Of a stretch of 64,000 bases of DNA, positions 23,275-33,284 are shown piece by piece; the first letter of the stretch is position 1; each line of letters starts with the position of its first letter. The notes beneath the pieces are model-generated. The model made no database searches and was not told the DNA's origin. It worked only from the letters and a program-made list of their open reading frames with translations. This DNA is from Anaerococcus sp. Marseille-P3915 (GTDB taxonomy: Bacteria > Bacillota > Clostridia > Tissierellales > Peptoniphilaceae), in contig NZ_LT984888.1 in NCBI RefSeq assembly GCF_900258475.1, forward strand, positions 456,639 through 520,638. The letters run 5' to 3'. The position numbers and the translations under genes were made by a program.

Positions 23275-24582
23275 ATGAAAGTTGTTAAATTTGGGGGAAG
23301 TTCTTTGGCTGATTCTACTCAGCTTAAGAAGGTTAAGGATATTATTTTTGCAGATAGTGACCGCAAATATATTGTTGTTTCTGCGCCTGGTAAGGGTGTC
23401 AATAACAACCACAAGGTCACTGATCTATTGGCTATGTGTCACCAGCTAAGTGACCATGATTTAAATTTTAATGAGGTTTATAGGATTATTGAGGATATCT
23501 ATAAAAATATTGTCGATGACCTGGGCCTTGATATTGATATTGACGCTATTCTTGCTGAGGTGAAGGAAGAGATTACAAATGGGGCTTCTTATGATTTTGT
23601 TGTTAGTCGTGGGGAGTATATGAGTGCTAGGGTTTTGGCTGCTTTTATTGGCTATGAATTTGTGGATGCCAAGGATTTGATTACTTTTAATGATGGTATT
23701 TTGGATTTGGAGAGGTCCCAGGCTGATATTAAAGATATTTTGGCTAAGCATGATAGGGCTGTTATCCCTGGATTTTATGGTCAGGAAAATGGCGAGATTA
23801 TGACATTTTCTCGTGGAGGGTCTGATGTGACGGGCTCTGTTATTGCTTCAGCTGTTGATTGTAAGATGTATGAGAATTTTACTGATGTGTCTGGATTTTT
23901 GGTTGCTGATCCTAGGATTGTCAAAAATCCAAAGCCTATTGGTACCATTACCTACAAGGAGCTTAGGGAGCTATCTTATATGGGGGCTAATGTCCTTCAT
24001 GAAGAGGCGATTTTCCCTCTTAGGGATAAAAATATTCCAATTAATATTAAAAATACTAATAAACCGGATAAGCCTGGAACTCTTATTGTTTCAACCTGTG
24101 ATGTCAAAAATAAAAACATCCTTACAGGTATTACTGGCAAGAAGGACTTTACTTCTATTACCCTAGAGAAGGTAAATATGAACAGTGAGAAGGACTTTTT
24201 TAGGAAACTTACCACTGTTTTTGAGTCTAACGATATTTCAATTGAGCATATGCCTTCGGGTATTGATACGGTTTCTGTTCTTGTGGCAGATTCCTATATT
24301 ACCCCTAAGCTAAATAAGGTCCTTGAAGAATTACAAATCTATTTGGATGTCGATAGCCTATCTTGGGAGAGGGATATTTCTCTTATTGCAGTAGTTGGCC
24401 GAGGCATGATTAATGAGAAGGGTGTTTCAGCCAGGACTTTTACCGCTCTTGCTAAAGAAGGTGTTAATATCAAGATGATTAGCCAGGGCTCTAGCGAGCT
24501 TAATATTATTATCGGCATAGAAACTCAAGATTTTGAAAGGGCAATCCGCTCTATCTATGATGAATTTTATGGAGAAAAGTAA
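23275..24582 (+). CDS. Aspartate kinase
   Basis: A 435-residue cytoplasmic aspartokinase that phosphorylates L-aspartate in the first step towards lysine, threonine, methionine and diaminopimelate. The kinase domain begins VVKFGGSSLADSTQLKK and includes FSRGGSDVTGS and TDVSGFLVADPRIV. Two ACT domains follow (about 300-435), the last with AVVGRGMINEKGVSARTFTA, so allosteric feedback by an amino acid is expected. Which amino acid cannot be read from the sequence. AAGGGGAAG precedes the ATG. The gene is monocistronic with its own terminator, and no other pathway gene is adjacent. Confidence 0.95.
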   Translation: MKVVKFGGSSLADSTQLKKVKDIIFADSDRKYIVVSAPGKGVNNNHKVTDLLAMCHQLSDHDLNFNEVYRIIEDIYKNIVDDLGLDIDIDAILAEVKEEITNGASYDFVVSRGEYMSARVLAAFIGYEFVDAKDLITFNDGILDLERSQADIKDILAKHDRAVIPGFYGQENGEIMTFSRGGSDVTGSVIASAVDCKMYENFTDVSGFLVADPRIVKNPKPIGTITYKELRELSYMGANVLHEEAIFPLRDKNIPINIKNTNKPDKPGTLIVSTCDVKNKNILTGITGKKDFTSITLEKVNMNSEKDFFRKLTTVFESNDISIEHMPSGIDTVSVLVADSYITPKLNKVLEELQIYLDVDSLSWERDISLIAVVGRGMINEKGVSARTFTALAKEGVNIKMISQGSSELNIIIGIETQDFERAIRSIYDEFYGEK

Positions 24583-24638
24583 GACAATTTAGAATTTGTC
24601 TTCGTATATAGTTGATTAGTTTTAAATAAATTTTAACT

Positions 24639-24682
24639 ACCCCCACTAAGACCATTTTGGCCTTGGATGGGGGATTTTTTAT
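24639..24682 (+). terminator. Terminator after aspartate kinase
   Basis: Stem with ACCCCCA on the left and TGGGGGA on the right, followed by TTTTTT. Confidence 0.6.
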
Positions 24683-24692
24683 TGTCTTTCTA

Positions 24693-24747
24693 TTGACTTT
24701 TATTTTATATATGCTATAATATTCATATGAACAAACAAACATATGAA
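24693..24747 (+). promoter_or_regulatory. Promoter and ArsR/CadC-type operator
   Basis: TTGACT (24693-24698), a 16-bp spacer and TATAAT (24715-24720). Immediately after lies a dyad TTCATATG / CATATGAA with a 10-bp centre (24722-24747), placed over the transcription start. This is the usual position and style for an ArsR-family repressor site, so the first gene of the operon probably represses its own promoter. Confidence 0.7.
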
Positions 24748-24758
24748 AGGTGACTAAT

Positions 24759-25097
24759 ATGAATATTAAAAATATCTCGGATAACATTTTGGCTGATTTG
24801 GCCGATTTGTTTAAGATTTTCTCAGACTCTACCAGGATGAGGATTATGTATAGGCTTTTTGAGGGGCCTGTGAGTGTGGGGGATATTGCTGAAAGTCTTG
24901 ATATGAGCCAGTCAGCTATTAGCCACCAGCTTAGAAATCTTAAGGAGAATAATCTCGTTAAGGCCGAGAGGGATGGCAAGTCTATGATGTATAGCTTGGC
25001 TGATGACCATGTCAAGATTATCATTGCGACTGGCCTTGACCATGTTTGTGAAGATGATAAGAATTGTGCAGAGTGCGAAGAAATTTGTGAAGAATAA
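24759..25097 (+). CDS. ArsR/SmtB-family metal-responsive repressor
   Basis: A 112-residue winged-helix repressor. The ATG at 24759 is chosen over a GTG at 24750 because GAAAGGTG lies at the right distance. The HTH reads VSVGDIAESLDMSQSAISHQ then LRNLKENNLV. Near the C-terminus there are DDHVKIIIATGLDH, which resembles the alpha-5 metal site of SmtB/CzrA sensors, and a Cys-rich tail (CEDDKNCAECEEICEE). It heads an operon with a metallochaperone-like HMA protein and a P1B ATPase, so it should derepress export when Zn, Cd or a similar ion is in excess. Confidence 0.92.
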   Translation: MNIKNISDNILADLADLFKIFSDSTRMRIMYRLFEGPVSVGDIAESLDMSQSAISHQLRNLKENNLVKAERDGKSMMYSLADDHVKIIIATGLDHVCEDDKNCAECEEICEE

Positions 25098-25110
25098 TTA
25101 GGAGGATTTT

Positions 25111-25335
25111 ATGAAGAAGAAATATATTATTGAAGGTTTGGATTGTGCTAATTGCGGAGCTAAGATTGAGGAGGCCATCTCTAAGATGGATGGGGTTAAT
25201 TCTGCTAGCGTGTCTTTTTTGACTGAGAAGGTTAAGCTTGATTTGGCTGATGATATAGACCTTGAAGCTTTCCTTAAAGAGGCTAATGAGATTGCCGATA
25301 GGATTGAACCAGGGTCTGTGATTAAGGAGAAATAG
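25111..25335 (+). CDS. HMA-domain metal-binding protein
   Basis: A 74-residue single heavy-metal-associated domain (ferredoxin-like fold) with the metal loop GLDCANCG (Cys12, Cys15). It lies 13 bases after the repressor gene and its stop directly touches the ATPase start. In many Zn/Cd ATPases this domain is the N-terminal part of the pump. Here it is a separate protein, so it may work as a chaperone or detachable sensor for the pump. AGGAGG precedes the ATG. Confidence 0.9.
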   Translation: MKKKYIIEGLDCANCGAKIEEAISKMDGVNSASVSFLTEKVKLDLADDIDLEAFLKEANEIADRIEPGSVIKEK

Positions 25336-27198
25336 ATGTTTAAGTCAATGACTAAGGACCATAAGAAAGAGCTTTATAAGCTGATTCTTATTGGCCTTGC
25401 TAGTTTTGGGCTTGCCTTTGCGACAGGCCATAAGCACAATGATATTGGCCATCCTAATTGGGGTGTGCTTTTAGCTTTTCTTCTCTTATATTTAATAGCG
25501 GCTGCTGATGTTTTAAAGGCTGCCTTTGAGGGAATTAAGAGGGGCCAGGCCTTGGATGAGAATTTCCTTATGACCATCGCTACCCTTACAGCCTTTATCA
25601 TAGGAGATTATGTCGAAGCCATTGCCGTTATGGTTTTTTATGGCTTTGGAGAGCTATTTGAAGAGATTGCTACCCACCGTTCTAAGGAAAATATCAAGGA
25701 CCTGCTTGACCTAGTGCCTGATCTTGCTAATAGGGTTCTGGAGGATGGATCTATCGAAGAGATTGACCTTGATGATGTAGAAGTGGGCGATGTGCTCATG
25801 GTTCGTGATGGTGAGAAGGTCGGTGTCGATGGCTTTGTAATCGAGGGCAGGGCCCTGGTTGATACTTCTTCTGTGACAGGTGAGTCTATGCCTGTTGAAA
25901 TTGAGCCAGGTAGCGAAATTATTTCCTCATCTATTGTCACAGATGGGATTATAAAATATAGGGCAGAGAAGGAATTTGACGATTCTGTAGCTGCCAAGAT
26001 TATAGAACTTATTGAGGATTCACACACAGCAAAATCTGATAGCGAAAAGCTTATTACAAGATTTGCCAGGATTTACACACCAATTGTAGTCGCCCTTGCA
26101 GGCTTAGTTGCCATTGTTCCACCACTTTTCATGGGTGGGGCCTGGTCAGACTATCTCTTTAGGGCAGCGACCTTTTTAGTATTGTCCTGTCCATGTGCCC
26201 TTGTCTTGTCCGTCCCACTTTCCTTTATGTCAGGTCTGGGACTTGCTAGTCGTGAGGGGATTTTGGTTAAGGGAAGCCAATACTTTGAAGATTTGAAGGT
26301 GGCTGATATCCTTCTTACTGATAAGACAGGGACCCTAACTACAGGAGAATTTGTAGTTAAGGACATAGTTTATTATGATGTTGATGATAAGGATGAGCTT
26401 TTAGATTTTATTTATAATCTAGAAAAGATGTCTACTCATCCACTTGCCCAAGGCATAGTAGCTTCTCTTAATCGAGAAGAAAATCCTGATTTATTTGATG
26501 ATGTTGAAAATGAAAAGGGCCTTGGAATTAAGGCTAGGACTAAGGATGGTAGACAAATAAAAATTGGATCAGCAAGGTATGTAGCCTATGAGGGCGATGT
26601 AACCGATAGGGCTGTATTTTTAGCCATAGATAGTAAGCTTGCTGCAAAGATTATCGTAGAAGATGAGATAAAAAAAGGTGCTAAGGAGACTATTAACTTT
26701 CTTAAGGGTCAGTTTAAGGAAGTTGGAGTTGTATCTGGAGATAGCGTCTTTGCTGTAAAAGACTTGGCTGACAAACTTGATATTGATATTTACCATGGTG
26801 AGGTTATGCCAAAAGATAAGCTTGAGATAATGAAGGCCTACCAGGATGCTGGCCACAAGGTCGTTTTTGTTGGTGATGGTATAAATGATGCACCAGTTCT
26901 TAAAAATTCTGATATAGGTATTTCAATGGGAGAAACTGCATCAGATCTTGCCATAGAATCATCAGATATCTTGGTTGCAAATGGTCAATTTAGCCAACTT
27001 GAAAGGCTGATGAAGATTGCAAATCTTACTAATTCGACAGTTATACAAAATATCTTCTTTATAATGACTGTTAAAATTTTAATCTTAATCCTGGGCCTAT
27101 TTGGATACGCTTCAATGTGGCTAGCCATAATCGGAGATGTGGGAGTGTCAATTGCCGCCATCCTCTGGGCCATGAGGATACTTAAAAAGAACCTTTAG
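25336..27198 (+). CDS. Heavy-metal P1B-type ATPase (Zn/Cd/Pb type, CadA/ZntA-like)
   Basis: A 620-residue metal pump in the cytoplasmic membrane. It lacks an N-terminal HMA domain (encoded by the gene before). The actuator TGES, transmembrane CPC (C285-P286-C287), phosphorylated Asp329 in DKTGTLTTG, the HP motif in STHPLAQ and GDGINDAP are all present. CPC together with an ArsR repressor suggests divalent Zn/Cd/Pb export rather than copper. The short C-terminal end overlaps the terminator. The ATG follows directly on the HMA stop codon. Confidence 0.92.
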   Translation: MFKSMTKDHKKELYKLILIGLASFGLAFATGHKHNDIGHPNWGVLLAFLLLYLIAAADVLKAAFEGIKRGQALDENFLMTIATLTAFIIGDYVEAIAVMVFYGFGELFEEIATHRSKENIKDLLDLVPDLANRVLEDGSIEEIDLDDVEVGDVLMVRDGEKVGVDGFVIEGRALVDTSSVTGESMPVEIEPGSEIISSSIVTDGIIKYRAEKEFDDSVAAKIIELIEDSHTAKSDSEKLITRFARIYTPIVVALAGLVAIVPPLFMGGAWSDYLFRAATFLVLSCPCALVLSVPLSFMSGLGLASREGILVKGSQYFEDLKVADILLTDKTGTLTTGEFVVKDIVYYDVDDKDELLDFIYNLEKMSTHPLAQGIVASLNREENPDLFDDVENEKGLGIKARTKDGRQIKIGSARYVAYEGDVTDRAVFLAIDSKLAAKIIVEDEIKKGAKETINFLKGQFKEVGVVSGDSVFAVKDLADKLDIDIYHGEVMPKDKLEIMKAYQDAGHKVVFVGDGINDAPVLKNSDIGISMGETASDLAIESSDILVANGQFSQLERLMKIANLTNSTVIQNIFFIMTVKILILILGLFGYASMWLAIIGDVGVSIAAILWAMRILKKNL

Positions 27199-27212
27199 GG
27201 GTTCTTTTTTTG
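27187..27212 (+). terminator. Terminator of the metal-export operon
   Basis: Stem AAGAACC / GGTTCTT with a TTTAGG loop followed by a T run, overlapping the last codons of the ATPase gene. Confidence 0.75.
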
Positions 27213-27237
27213 ACCACAGAGCTAAGTCTTTCAATCA

Positions 27238-27265
27238 TTGAAAACTTCCTATTTCCTAGTATAAT
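27238..27265 (+). promoter_or_regulatory. uvrB promoter
   Basis: TTGAAA (27238-27243), a 16-bp spacer and TATAAT (27260-27265). No LexA/DinR-type box is visible between promoter and gene. Confidence 0.6.
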
Positions 27266-27334
27266 ACAAGGGTATAAATGTATGAAATTTAAAGGCCTTT
27301 TAGGTCTTTTCCTTTATAAAGATTGAGAGATGTT

Positions 27335-29293
27335 ATGAAATTTAAGCTTAATTCAGAATACAAACCACGTGGAGACCAGCCGGAGGCTATTAGAGAGCTT
27401 TCTGATGGGATTCTTGCTGGCAAGAAGGACCAGATCCTAAGAGGGGTAACAGGCTCTGGTAAGACCTTTACCATGGCCAACATTATCGAAAAGGTCCAAA
27501 GACCTACCCTAGTCCTTGCCCACAACAAGACCCTTGCCTACCAGCTTTTTACAGAATTTAAGGAGTTTTTCCCAGACAATGCTGTAGAATATTTTGTTTC
27601 CTATTATGATTATTACCAGCCAGAGGCCTATGTGGCCGCAACTGACACCTACATTGCCAAGGATTCATCCATCAACGATGAGATTGACAAGATGCGCCAC
27701 TCTGCGACCATGGCTCTTTTTGAGCGTAGAGATGTTATAATTGTGGCATCTGTCTCCTGTATTTATGGTCTGGGAGATCCGATTGATTACAAAAAGCTAG
27801 TCGTATCCCTAAGACCTGGCCAAGAAATAAGCCCGGCAGGGGTAATGAAAAAGCTTATTGACGTCCAATATGTGAGAAATGACGTGGACTTTGACAGGGG
27901 GACCTTTAGGGCTAGGGGCGATATCCTTGATATCTACCCAGCAGGTTTTGACCAAAAGGCTATCAGGGTTGAATTTTTTGGAGATGAAATCGATCAGATT
28001 TCAGAATTTGATCCCCTAACAGGCAAGGTCTTATCAAAGCTTTCCCACGGCTATATATATCCTGCCAGCCACTACGCCACCACAAGTGAAAAAACTGAAA
28101 GGGCAATAGTTACAATTGAAGAAGAGCTAGAAGAGAGAATCAAGGAATTTGAAAGCGAAAATAAATTATTAGAGGCCCAAAGAATTGAGCAGAGAACTAG
28201 GTATGATATTGAAATGCTTAAGGAAATCGGATTTTGCTCAGGGATTGAAAATTATTCTGCCCACCTATCTCAAAGACCAAGAGGGTCAAGGCCTTACACC
28301 CTAATAGACTATTTCCCAAAAGATTTCGTCCTAATGGTAGATGAGTCCCACGTATCAATTCCTCAAGTAGGAGGCATGTATGCAGGGGACAGGTCCAGAA
28401 AGCAAAACCTAGTAGATTACGGCTTTAGGCTTCCATCAGCCTTAGATAATAGGCCACTTAAATTTGAAGAATTTGAAAAGCTAATCAACCAAACAATCTA
28501 TGTTTCAGCCACTCCTGGCCCATATGAGATGGAAAAAACAGGGGGCAAGATTGTCGAGCAAATAATAAGGCCAACAGGACTACTAGACCCACTTGTAGAA
28601 ATAAGGCCAACAGAAAATCAAATAGATGACCTCATAAATGAAGTCTATAAGACCATTGAAAAGGGAGACAGGGTCCTTGTCACAACCCTAACCAAGAAAA
28701 TGGCCGAAGACCTCACAGACTATTTAACAGAAAAGCAAATCAAGGTCAAATACCTCCACTCAGACATAAAGACCATCGAAAGAAGCGAGATAATAAGAGA
28801 GCTAAGGTTGGGAGAATTTGACGTATTAGTAGGCATCAACCTCCTAAGAGAGGGATTAGATATACCAGAAGTATCCCTAATAACAATCCTAGATGCCGAC
28901 AAGGAAGGTTTCTTAAGAAGCGAAACCTCCCTAATCCAAACCATAGGAAGAGCCGCCCGTAACTCAGAAGGCAGGGTAATAATGTATGCCGACCGCATAA
29001 CAGGATCAATGCAAAAGGCAATAGACGAAACAGAGCGTAGAAGAAAAATCCAAGAAGCCTTCAACAAAAAACACAATATTACCCCAACCACCATCAGGAA
29101 AAACATAGGCGAAATAATCCAAGTAACCAAAAAAGCAGAAGATGTAGAAGAAATCCAAGAAATAAACAGGGTAGAAATAGAAACAATCCTAATAAACATG
29201 GAAGCAGAAATGTACAAGGCTGCAGAAGAGCTTGATTTTGAAAGAGCAGCAAAATTACGAGACCAAATTAAAAAGATGAGAGAGAATTTCTAA
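27335..29293 (+). CDS. uvrB: Excinuclease ABC subunit B
   Basis: A 652-residue DNA-repair helicase-like protein that receives damaged DNA from UvrA and recruits UvrC. The ATG at 27335 gives the usual [19 protein letters not shown] start; an upstream in-frame TTG is less likely. It has Walker A GVTGSGKT (37-44), the beta-hairpin segment ([12 protein letters not shown]), [16 protein letters not shown] and the C-terminal UVR motif ([17 protein letters not shown]). Third codon positions change along the gene from T/G-rich in the first third to A/C-rich at the end. uvrA follows 1 kb downstream. Confidence 0.97.
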   Translation: MKFKLNSEYKPRGDQPEAIRELSDGILAGKKDQILRGVTGSGKTFTMANIIEKVQRPTLVLAHNKTLAYQLFTEFKEFFPDNAVEYFVSYYDYYQPEAYVAATDTYIAKDSSINDEIDKMRHSATMALFERRDVIIVASVSCIYGLGDPIDYKKLVVSLRPGQEISPAGVMKKLIDVQYVRNDVDFDRGTFRARGDILDIYPAGFDQKAIRVEFFGDEIDQISEFDPLTGKVLSKLSHGYIYPASHYATTSEKTERAIVTIEEELEERIKEFESENKLLEAQRIEQRTRYDIEMLKEIGFCSGIENYSAHLSQRPRGSRPYTLIDYFPKDFVLMVDESHVSIPQVGGMYAGDRSRKQNLVDYGFRLPSALDNRPLKFEEFEKLINQTIYVSATPGPYEMEKTGGKIVEQIIRPTGLLDPLVEIRPTENQIDDLINEVYKTIEKGDRVLVTTLTKKMAEDLTDYLTEKQIKVKYLHSDIKTIERSEIIRELRLGEFDVLVGINLLREGLDIPEVSLITILDADKEGFLRSETSLIQTIGRAARNSEGRVIMYADRITGSMQKAIDETERRRKIQEAFNKKHNITPTTIRKNIGEIIQVTKKAEDVEEIQEINRVEIETILINMEAEMYKAAEELDFERAAKLRDQIKKMRENF

Positions 29294-30322
29294 TCCAAGA
29301 TAAGAATATTTCTAATCCAAGATTAGAATATTTTAGGGGATTTTCCCCTAGAACCCCTTCTTTTCTTATACAATATGAGATTATTATTTACTATTATCCT
29401 TCGTAATTTTGTCTTATAATAAATGTTTGTCATCAAGCTGATGACTTCGCCAAAGGGGGAGGGCCAAGGACCCTTTCGCATGGGTCCCCATCGCCCTCCC
29501 CCTTACACCCCCTCTTCGTTACACCCCACAAGCGGCCCCTAAAGCGGGGAGCATGATTAGAAGCTTGCCTGCGGCAAGCCACTCTTTGTAGACAGAACAC
29601 CTTGTATTAGCTATCCCTATCCTTAGTGATTTTGACATTCCGATGCCTAAAAATCTCAATCTAGCCCAAATATTTGTACTGTATCCACTCTACATCTCAG
29701 TAATTACAGAATTATTATTTATACTCGTGCGTCAGGAGATTTTCTTAACGACATCTCCATTTACAAAATCTCCTGACCTTGGGAGAATTATTCTGTATTC
29801 TGAGAGGATATTGACGACAAAGCAGGTCTTTAGCTCGTTTGCTCTCGCAAACATTGCGGTTGATGGGTCTAGGGAAGAGAGCTTTAAGATATACTTAATT
29901 AAAATCGTCAATTACTTTAAATCGAGGAAGCGTTCAAAAATTTTGTTGAGCGTAGCGAATCTAAATTTTTAGCTGACGAGATTTGAAATAATAGAGTTTG
30001 CTCCAGGATGAGTAGCAGTCATGTACCAAAAGTTTGCGTAGCAAACATCCTTTTTCCCCGCGAGGGGTCGCTCGGAGGGTGTAACGGAAAGGGGGTGTAA
30101 GGGGGAATCCGATGAGGGAACGTGCGAAACGTTCCCTAGGGATTCCCCCTTAAACGAAGGGATATGTTTATAATAATCATTTATTATGATATAAAATAAC
30201 AAAGAGAATTAGTAAATAAAAATAATTCATTAAGAGATAAAAAAACAATATAATTAGTAAATAACAATAATTCAGAATGAAATAAAGAATAAATAATTTA
30301 TCTAGGATAAAAAAAGAAAGGA
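29294..30322. repeat. Gene-free kilobase with GC-rich inverted repeat pair and hairpins
   Basis: No credible gene. Two GC-rich segments are inverted copies: 29494-29540 (CCCCCTTACACCCCCT, given as its core) and 30063-30106 (AGGGGGTGTAAGGGGG). Further hairpins are GGACCC..GGGTCC (29468-29488), a 13-bp stem GTCAGGAGATTTT / AAAATCTCCTGAC (29731-29779), GTTTGC-GTA-GCAAAC (about 30029-30043) and GGGAACGT..ACGTTCCC (30117-30140). The whole looks like a cluster of small palindromic repeats. A similar region lies at 52690-53130. Confidence 0.55.
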
Positions 30323-30328
30323 ATGTTA

Positions 30329-33145
30329 ATGTCAGAAAAAAACATTATTATTAAAGGAGCAAGGACTAATAATCTCAAAAACATTGACCTGACTTTGCCT
30401 CGTGACAAGATGATTGTCTTTACTGGTTTGTCAGGTTCTGGGAAGTCTACTCTTGCCTTTGATACTATCTATGCTGAGGGCCAGCGCCGTTATGTGGAGA
30501 GCTTGTCTTCTTATGCTAGGCAGTTTTTGGGTGGGATTGATAAGCCGGATGTTGATGCTATTGAGGGGCTCTCTCCTTCGATTTCTATAGATCAGAAGAC
30601 TACCAATAGGAACCCTAGGTCTACTGTTGCGACTGTGACTGAGATTTATGACTATTATAGGCTTTTATATGCTAGAATTGGCGATGCTTTTTGTCCAGTT
30701 TGTGGCAAGCCTATTGTGGCCCAGTCTGTGGACCAGATGGTTGATAGGATTATGGAAATTGAAGAGGGTTCTAGGATTCAGCTTTTAGCTCCTGTGATTA
30801 GGGGCAAGAAGGGTCAGCACAAGAAGGCTCTTGAAAATATTAGAAAAGAAGGCTTTGTCAGAGTCATGATCGATGGAGAAAGATATGAAATCGAAGATGA
30901 CATCGACCTTGATAAGAATAAAAAGCATGACATTTCAGTAATTGTCGACAGGATTAAGATGAAGCCTGGCATCGAGTCTAGGATTGCTGATTCGCTTGAA
31001 ACTATTATTGGTCTTGCTGATGGACTTGTGATTGTGGATGTGATTGGAAAAGAAGAAATTCTCTTATCATCCAAGCTTGCCTGTCCTGAAGGCCATGTGT
31101 CTTTGCCAGAAATTACTCCAAATATGTTTTCCTTCAATGCACCGATTGGCATGTGCCCAGAGTGTAATGGGCTTGGTTTTCATTTGCAAATTGATAAGGG
31201 CCTTATTATCCCTGATTATAGCCTTTCTATCAATCAAGGGGCTATAGATCCTTATGCCGGTTCTGGCAAGGGTACCTACTATTACCAAGTAGTAAGGGCT
31301 ATTGCTGATCATTATAAATTTGACCACGACAGACCTCTTGAAGATGCTCCGGAGGGGATGATCCACGATATCCTCTATGGAACTGACTATGACCTTTCTT
31401 TTATTTTTGATTCTCACTTTTCAGGCCAAAAACGCTATGTGGGGATTTTTGAAGGGGCTATTCAAAACCTTTGGGATAGGTACCAAAGGACCAATTCCGA
31501 TGCCCAAAAGAAGAAATTTAGGGAATACATGGGTGAAGAGGAATGTAGGGTATGCCACGGAGATAGGCTTAAGCCGGAAGTTCTTGCTATTAAGGTTGGT
31601 GGCTTAAATATTTCAGAACTTACCCGCCTTTCTGTGGCCAAATCTATAGAATTTTTCCAAAATTTGGAATTGTCTGAGATGAAGGCAAAGATTGCAGAGC
31701 TTATTATCAAGGAAATTAAGGGTAGGCTCAAGTTTTTAGACGATGTAGGTCTATCTTACTTGACTCTAAATAGGGCTGCGGCGACTCTTTCTGGTGGGGA
31801 AAGTCAGAGGATAAGACTTGCTACTCAGATAGGATCTGGCCTTGTGGGGGTATCTTATGTCCTTGATGAGCCATCTATAGGCCTTCACCAAAGGGATAAT
31901 GACAAGTTAATCACTTCTTTACGAAACCTCACTGATATAGGCAATACCCTCATTATCGTAGAACACGACGAAGATACCATGAGGGCGGCAGATTATATAG
32001 TTGACATCGGCCCAAGGGCTGGTATACACGGGGGAGAGATTGTCGCTAAGGGTAGCCTTGATGAGATTATGAAAAACAAGGCTTCTATTACGGGAGATTA
32101 TTTGGCTGGTAGGAAGAAAATCCCTGTACCAAAAGAAAGGCGTAAGTCTGATAAGTTTATAGAAATAATCGGGGCTGGGGAAAATAACCTCAAAAATATT
32201 GACGTGAAATTCCCTCTTTCAACCCTCACCACAGTTACAGGTGTATCCGGCTCTGGCAAGTCTTCACTTGTCAATCAAATCCTCTACAAGGTTGCAACAA
32301 GGAAGCTTAACAAGACCAAAATCCACGCTGGTATCCACAAGAAAGTTATAGGCCTTGACCAAATTGACAAGGTCATAGCCATTGACCAGTCACCAATCGG
32401 TAGAACTCCAAGGTCAAACCCAGCCACCTACACCAAGCTTTTTGACAGCATCAGAGATGTCTTTGCAATGACCAACCAGGCCAAGATGAAGGGCTTTAAG
32501 AAGGGAAGATTTTCCTTCAATGTCAAGGGCGGCAGGTGCGAGGCTTGTAAGGGAGATGGGACAATCAAGGTAGATATGATGTTCCTTCCTGATGTCTACG
32601 TGCCTTGTGAGGTTTGCCATGGCAAAAGATACAACAGGGAAACTCTCGAAGTAAAATACAAGGGCAAGGATATTTCAGAGGTCCTTGATATGACTGTTGA
32701 GGAAGGTATAGAATTTTTCCAAAACCACCCACCAATTGTAAGGAAGCTCCAAACCCTCTATGATGTGGGTCTAGGCTATATCAAAATCGGCCAACCATCC
32801 ACCGAATTATCAGGAGGAGAGGCCCAAAGGGTAAAGCTTGCAACAGAGCTTGCCAAGGTATCAACAGGCCAGACCCTCTACATCCTAGATGAGCCAACCA
32901 CAGGTCTTCACACAGCAGATGTCCACAAGCTAATAGAAGTCTTAAATAGACTTGTAGATCAAAATAATACAGTAGTAGTAATCGAGCACAACCTAGATGT
33001 AATCAAGGTTTCAGACTACATCATCGACCTAGGTCCAGAAGGAGGAGATGGAGGCGGAGAAATTGTCGCCACCGGCACTCCAGAAGAAGTAGCCAAGGTC
33101 AAAAAATCCTATACAGGTAAATATCTGAAGAAAATTCTTAAATAA
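30329..33145 (+). CDS. uvrA: Excinuclease ABC subunit A
   Basis: A 938-residue damage-recognition ATPase. The second ATG (30329) is preferred because AAAGGAA lies 7 bases before it. Two ABC ATPase halves are seen: Walker [10 protein letters not shown] near residue 33 and GVSGSGKSS in the second half; signature SGGE occurs in both. The zinc modules show as CPVCGKP, CPEGH..CPEC and [17 protein letters not shown]. It forms the UvrA2UvrB complex with the upstream gene product. Third positions shift from T/G-rich near the start to A/C-rich near the end, as in uvrB. Confidence 0.97.
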   Translation: MSEKNIIIKGARTNNLKNIDLTLPRDKMIVFTGLSGSGKSTLAFDTIYAEGQRRYVESLSSYARQFLGGIDKPDVDAIEGLSPSISIDQKTTNRNPRSTVATVTEIYDYYRLLYARIGDAFCPVCGKPIVAQSVDQMVDRIMEIEEGSRIQLLAPVIRGKKGQHKKALENIRKEGFVRVMIDGERYEIEDDIDLDKNKKHDISVIVDRIKMKPGIESRIADSLETIIGLADGLVIVDVIGKEEILLSSKLACPEGHVSLPEITPNMFSFNAPIGMCPECNGLGFHLQIDKGLIIPDYSLSINQGAIDPYAGSGKGTYYYQVVRAIADHYKFDHDRPLEDAPEGMIHDILYGTDYDLSFIFDSHFSGQKRYVGIFEGAIQNLWDRYQRTNSDAQKKKFREYMGEEECRVCHGDRLKPEVLAIKVGGLNISELTRLSVAKSIEFFQNLELSEMKAKIAELIIKEIKGRLKFLDDVGLSYLTLNRAAATLSGGESQRIRLATQIGSGLVGVSYVLDEPSIGLHQRDNDKLITSLRNLTDIGNTLIIVEHDEDTMRAADYIVDIGPRAGIHGGEIVAKGSLDEIMKNKASITGDYLAGRKKIPVPKERRKSDKFIEIIGAGENNLKNIDVKFPLSTLTTVTGVSGSGKSSLVNQILYKVATRKLNKTKIHAGIHKKVIGLDQIDKVIAIDQSPIGRTPRSNPATYTKLFDSIRDVFAMTNQAKMKGFKKGRFSFNVKGGRCEACKGDGTIKVDMMFLPDVYVPCEVCHGKRYNRETLEVKYKGKDISEVLDMTVEEGIEFFQNHPPIVRKLQTLYDVGLGYIKIGQPSTELSGGEAQRVKLATELAKVSTGQTLYILDEPTTGLHTADVHKLIEVLNRLVDQNNTVVVIEHNLDVIKVSDYIIDLGPEGGDGGGEIVATGTPEEVAKVKKSYTGKYLKKILK

Positions 33146-33152
33146 AATAAAG

Positions 33153-33186
33153 GCCTCTTGATTAGAAATAATTAAGAGGCTTTTTC
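33153..33186 (+). terminator. uvrA terminator
   Basis: Stem GCCTCTT / AAGAGGC around a 14-base loop, followed by TTTTT. Confidence 0.85.
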
Positions 33187-33284
33187 TGTGGTTTTTAGGC
33201 CCCAAAGGCCAATAATGTTTTTAAATTTTTCAAAAAGGGTATATTATAACAAAGACTTTAATTTGAAAAAAAGAAAGGCATATT

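Noticed and set aside
29643..30202. Open frames of 109 (+) and 77 (-) residues between uvrB and uvrA.
   Set aside because: They lie across hairpins and the GC-rich repeat pair, have no ribosome site and no recognisable domain.
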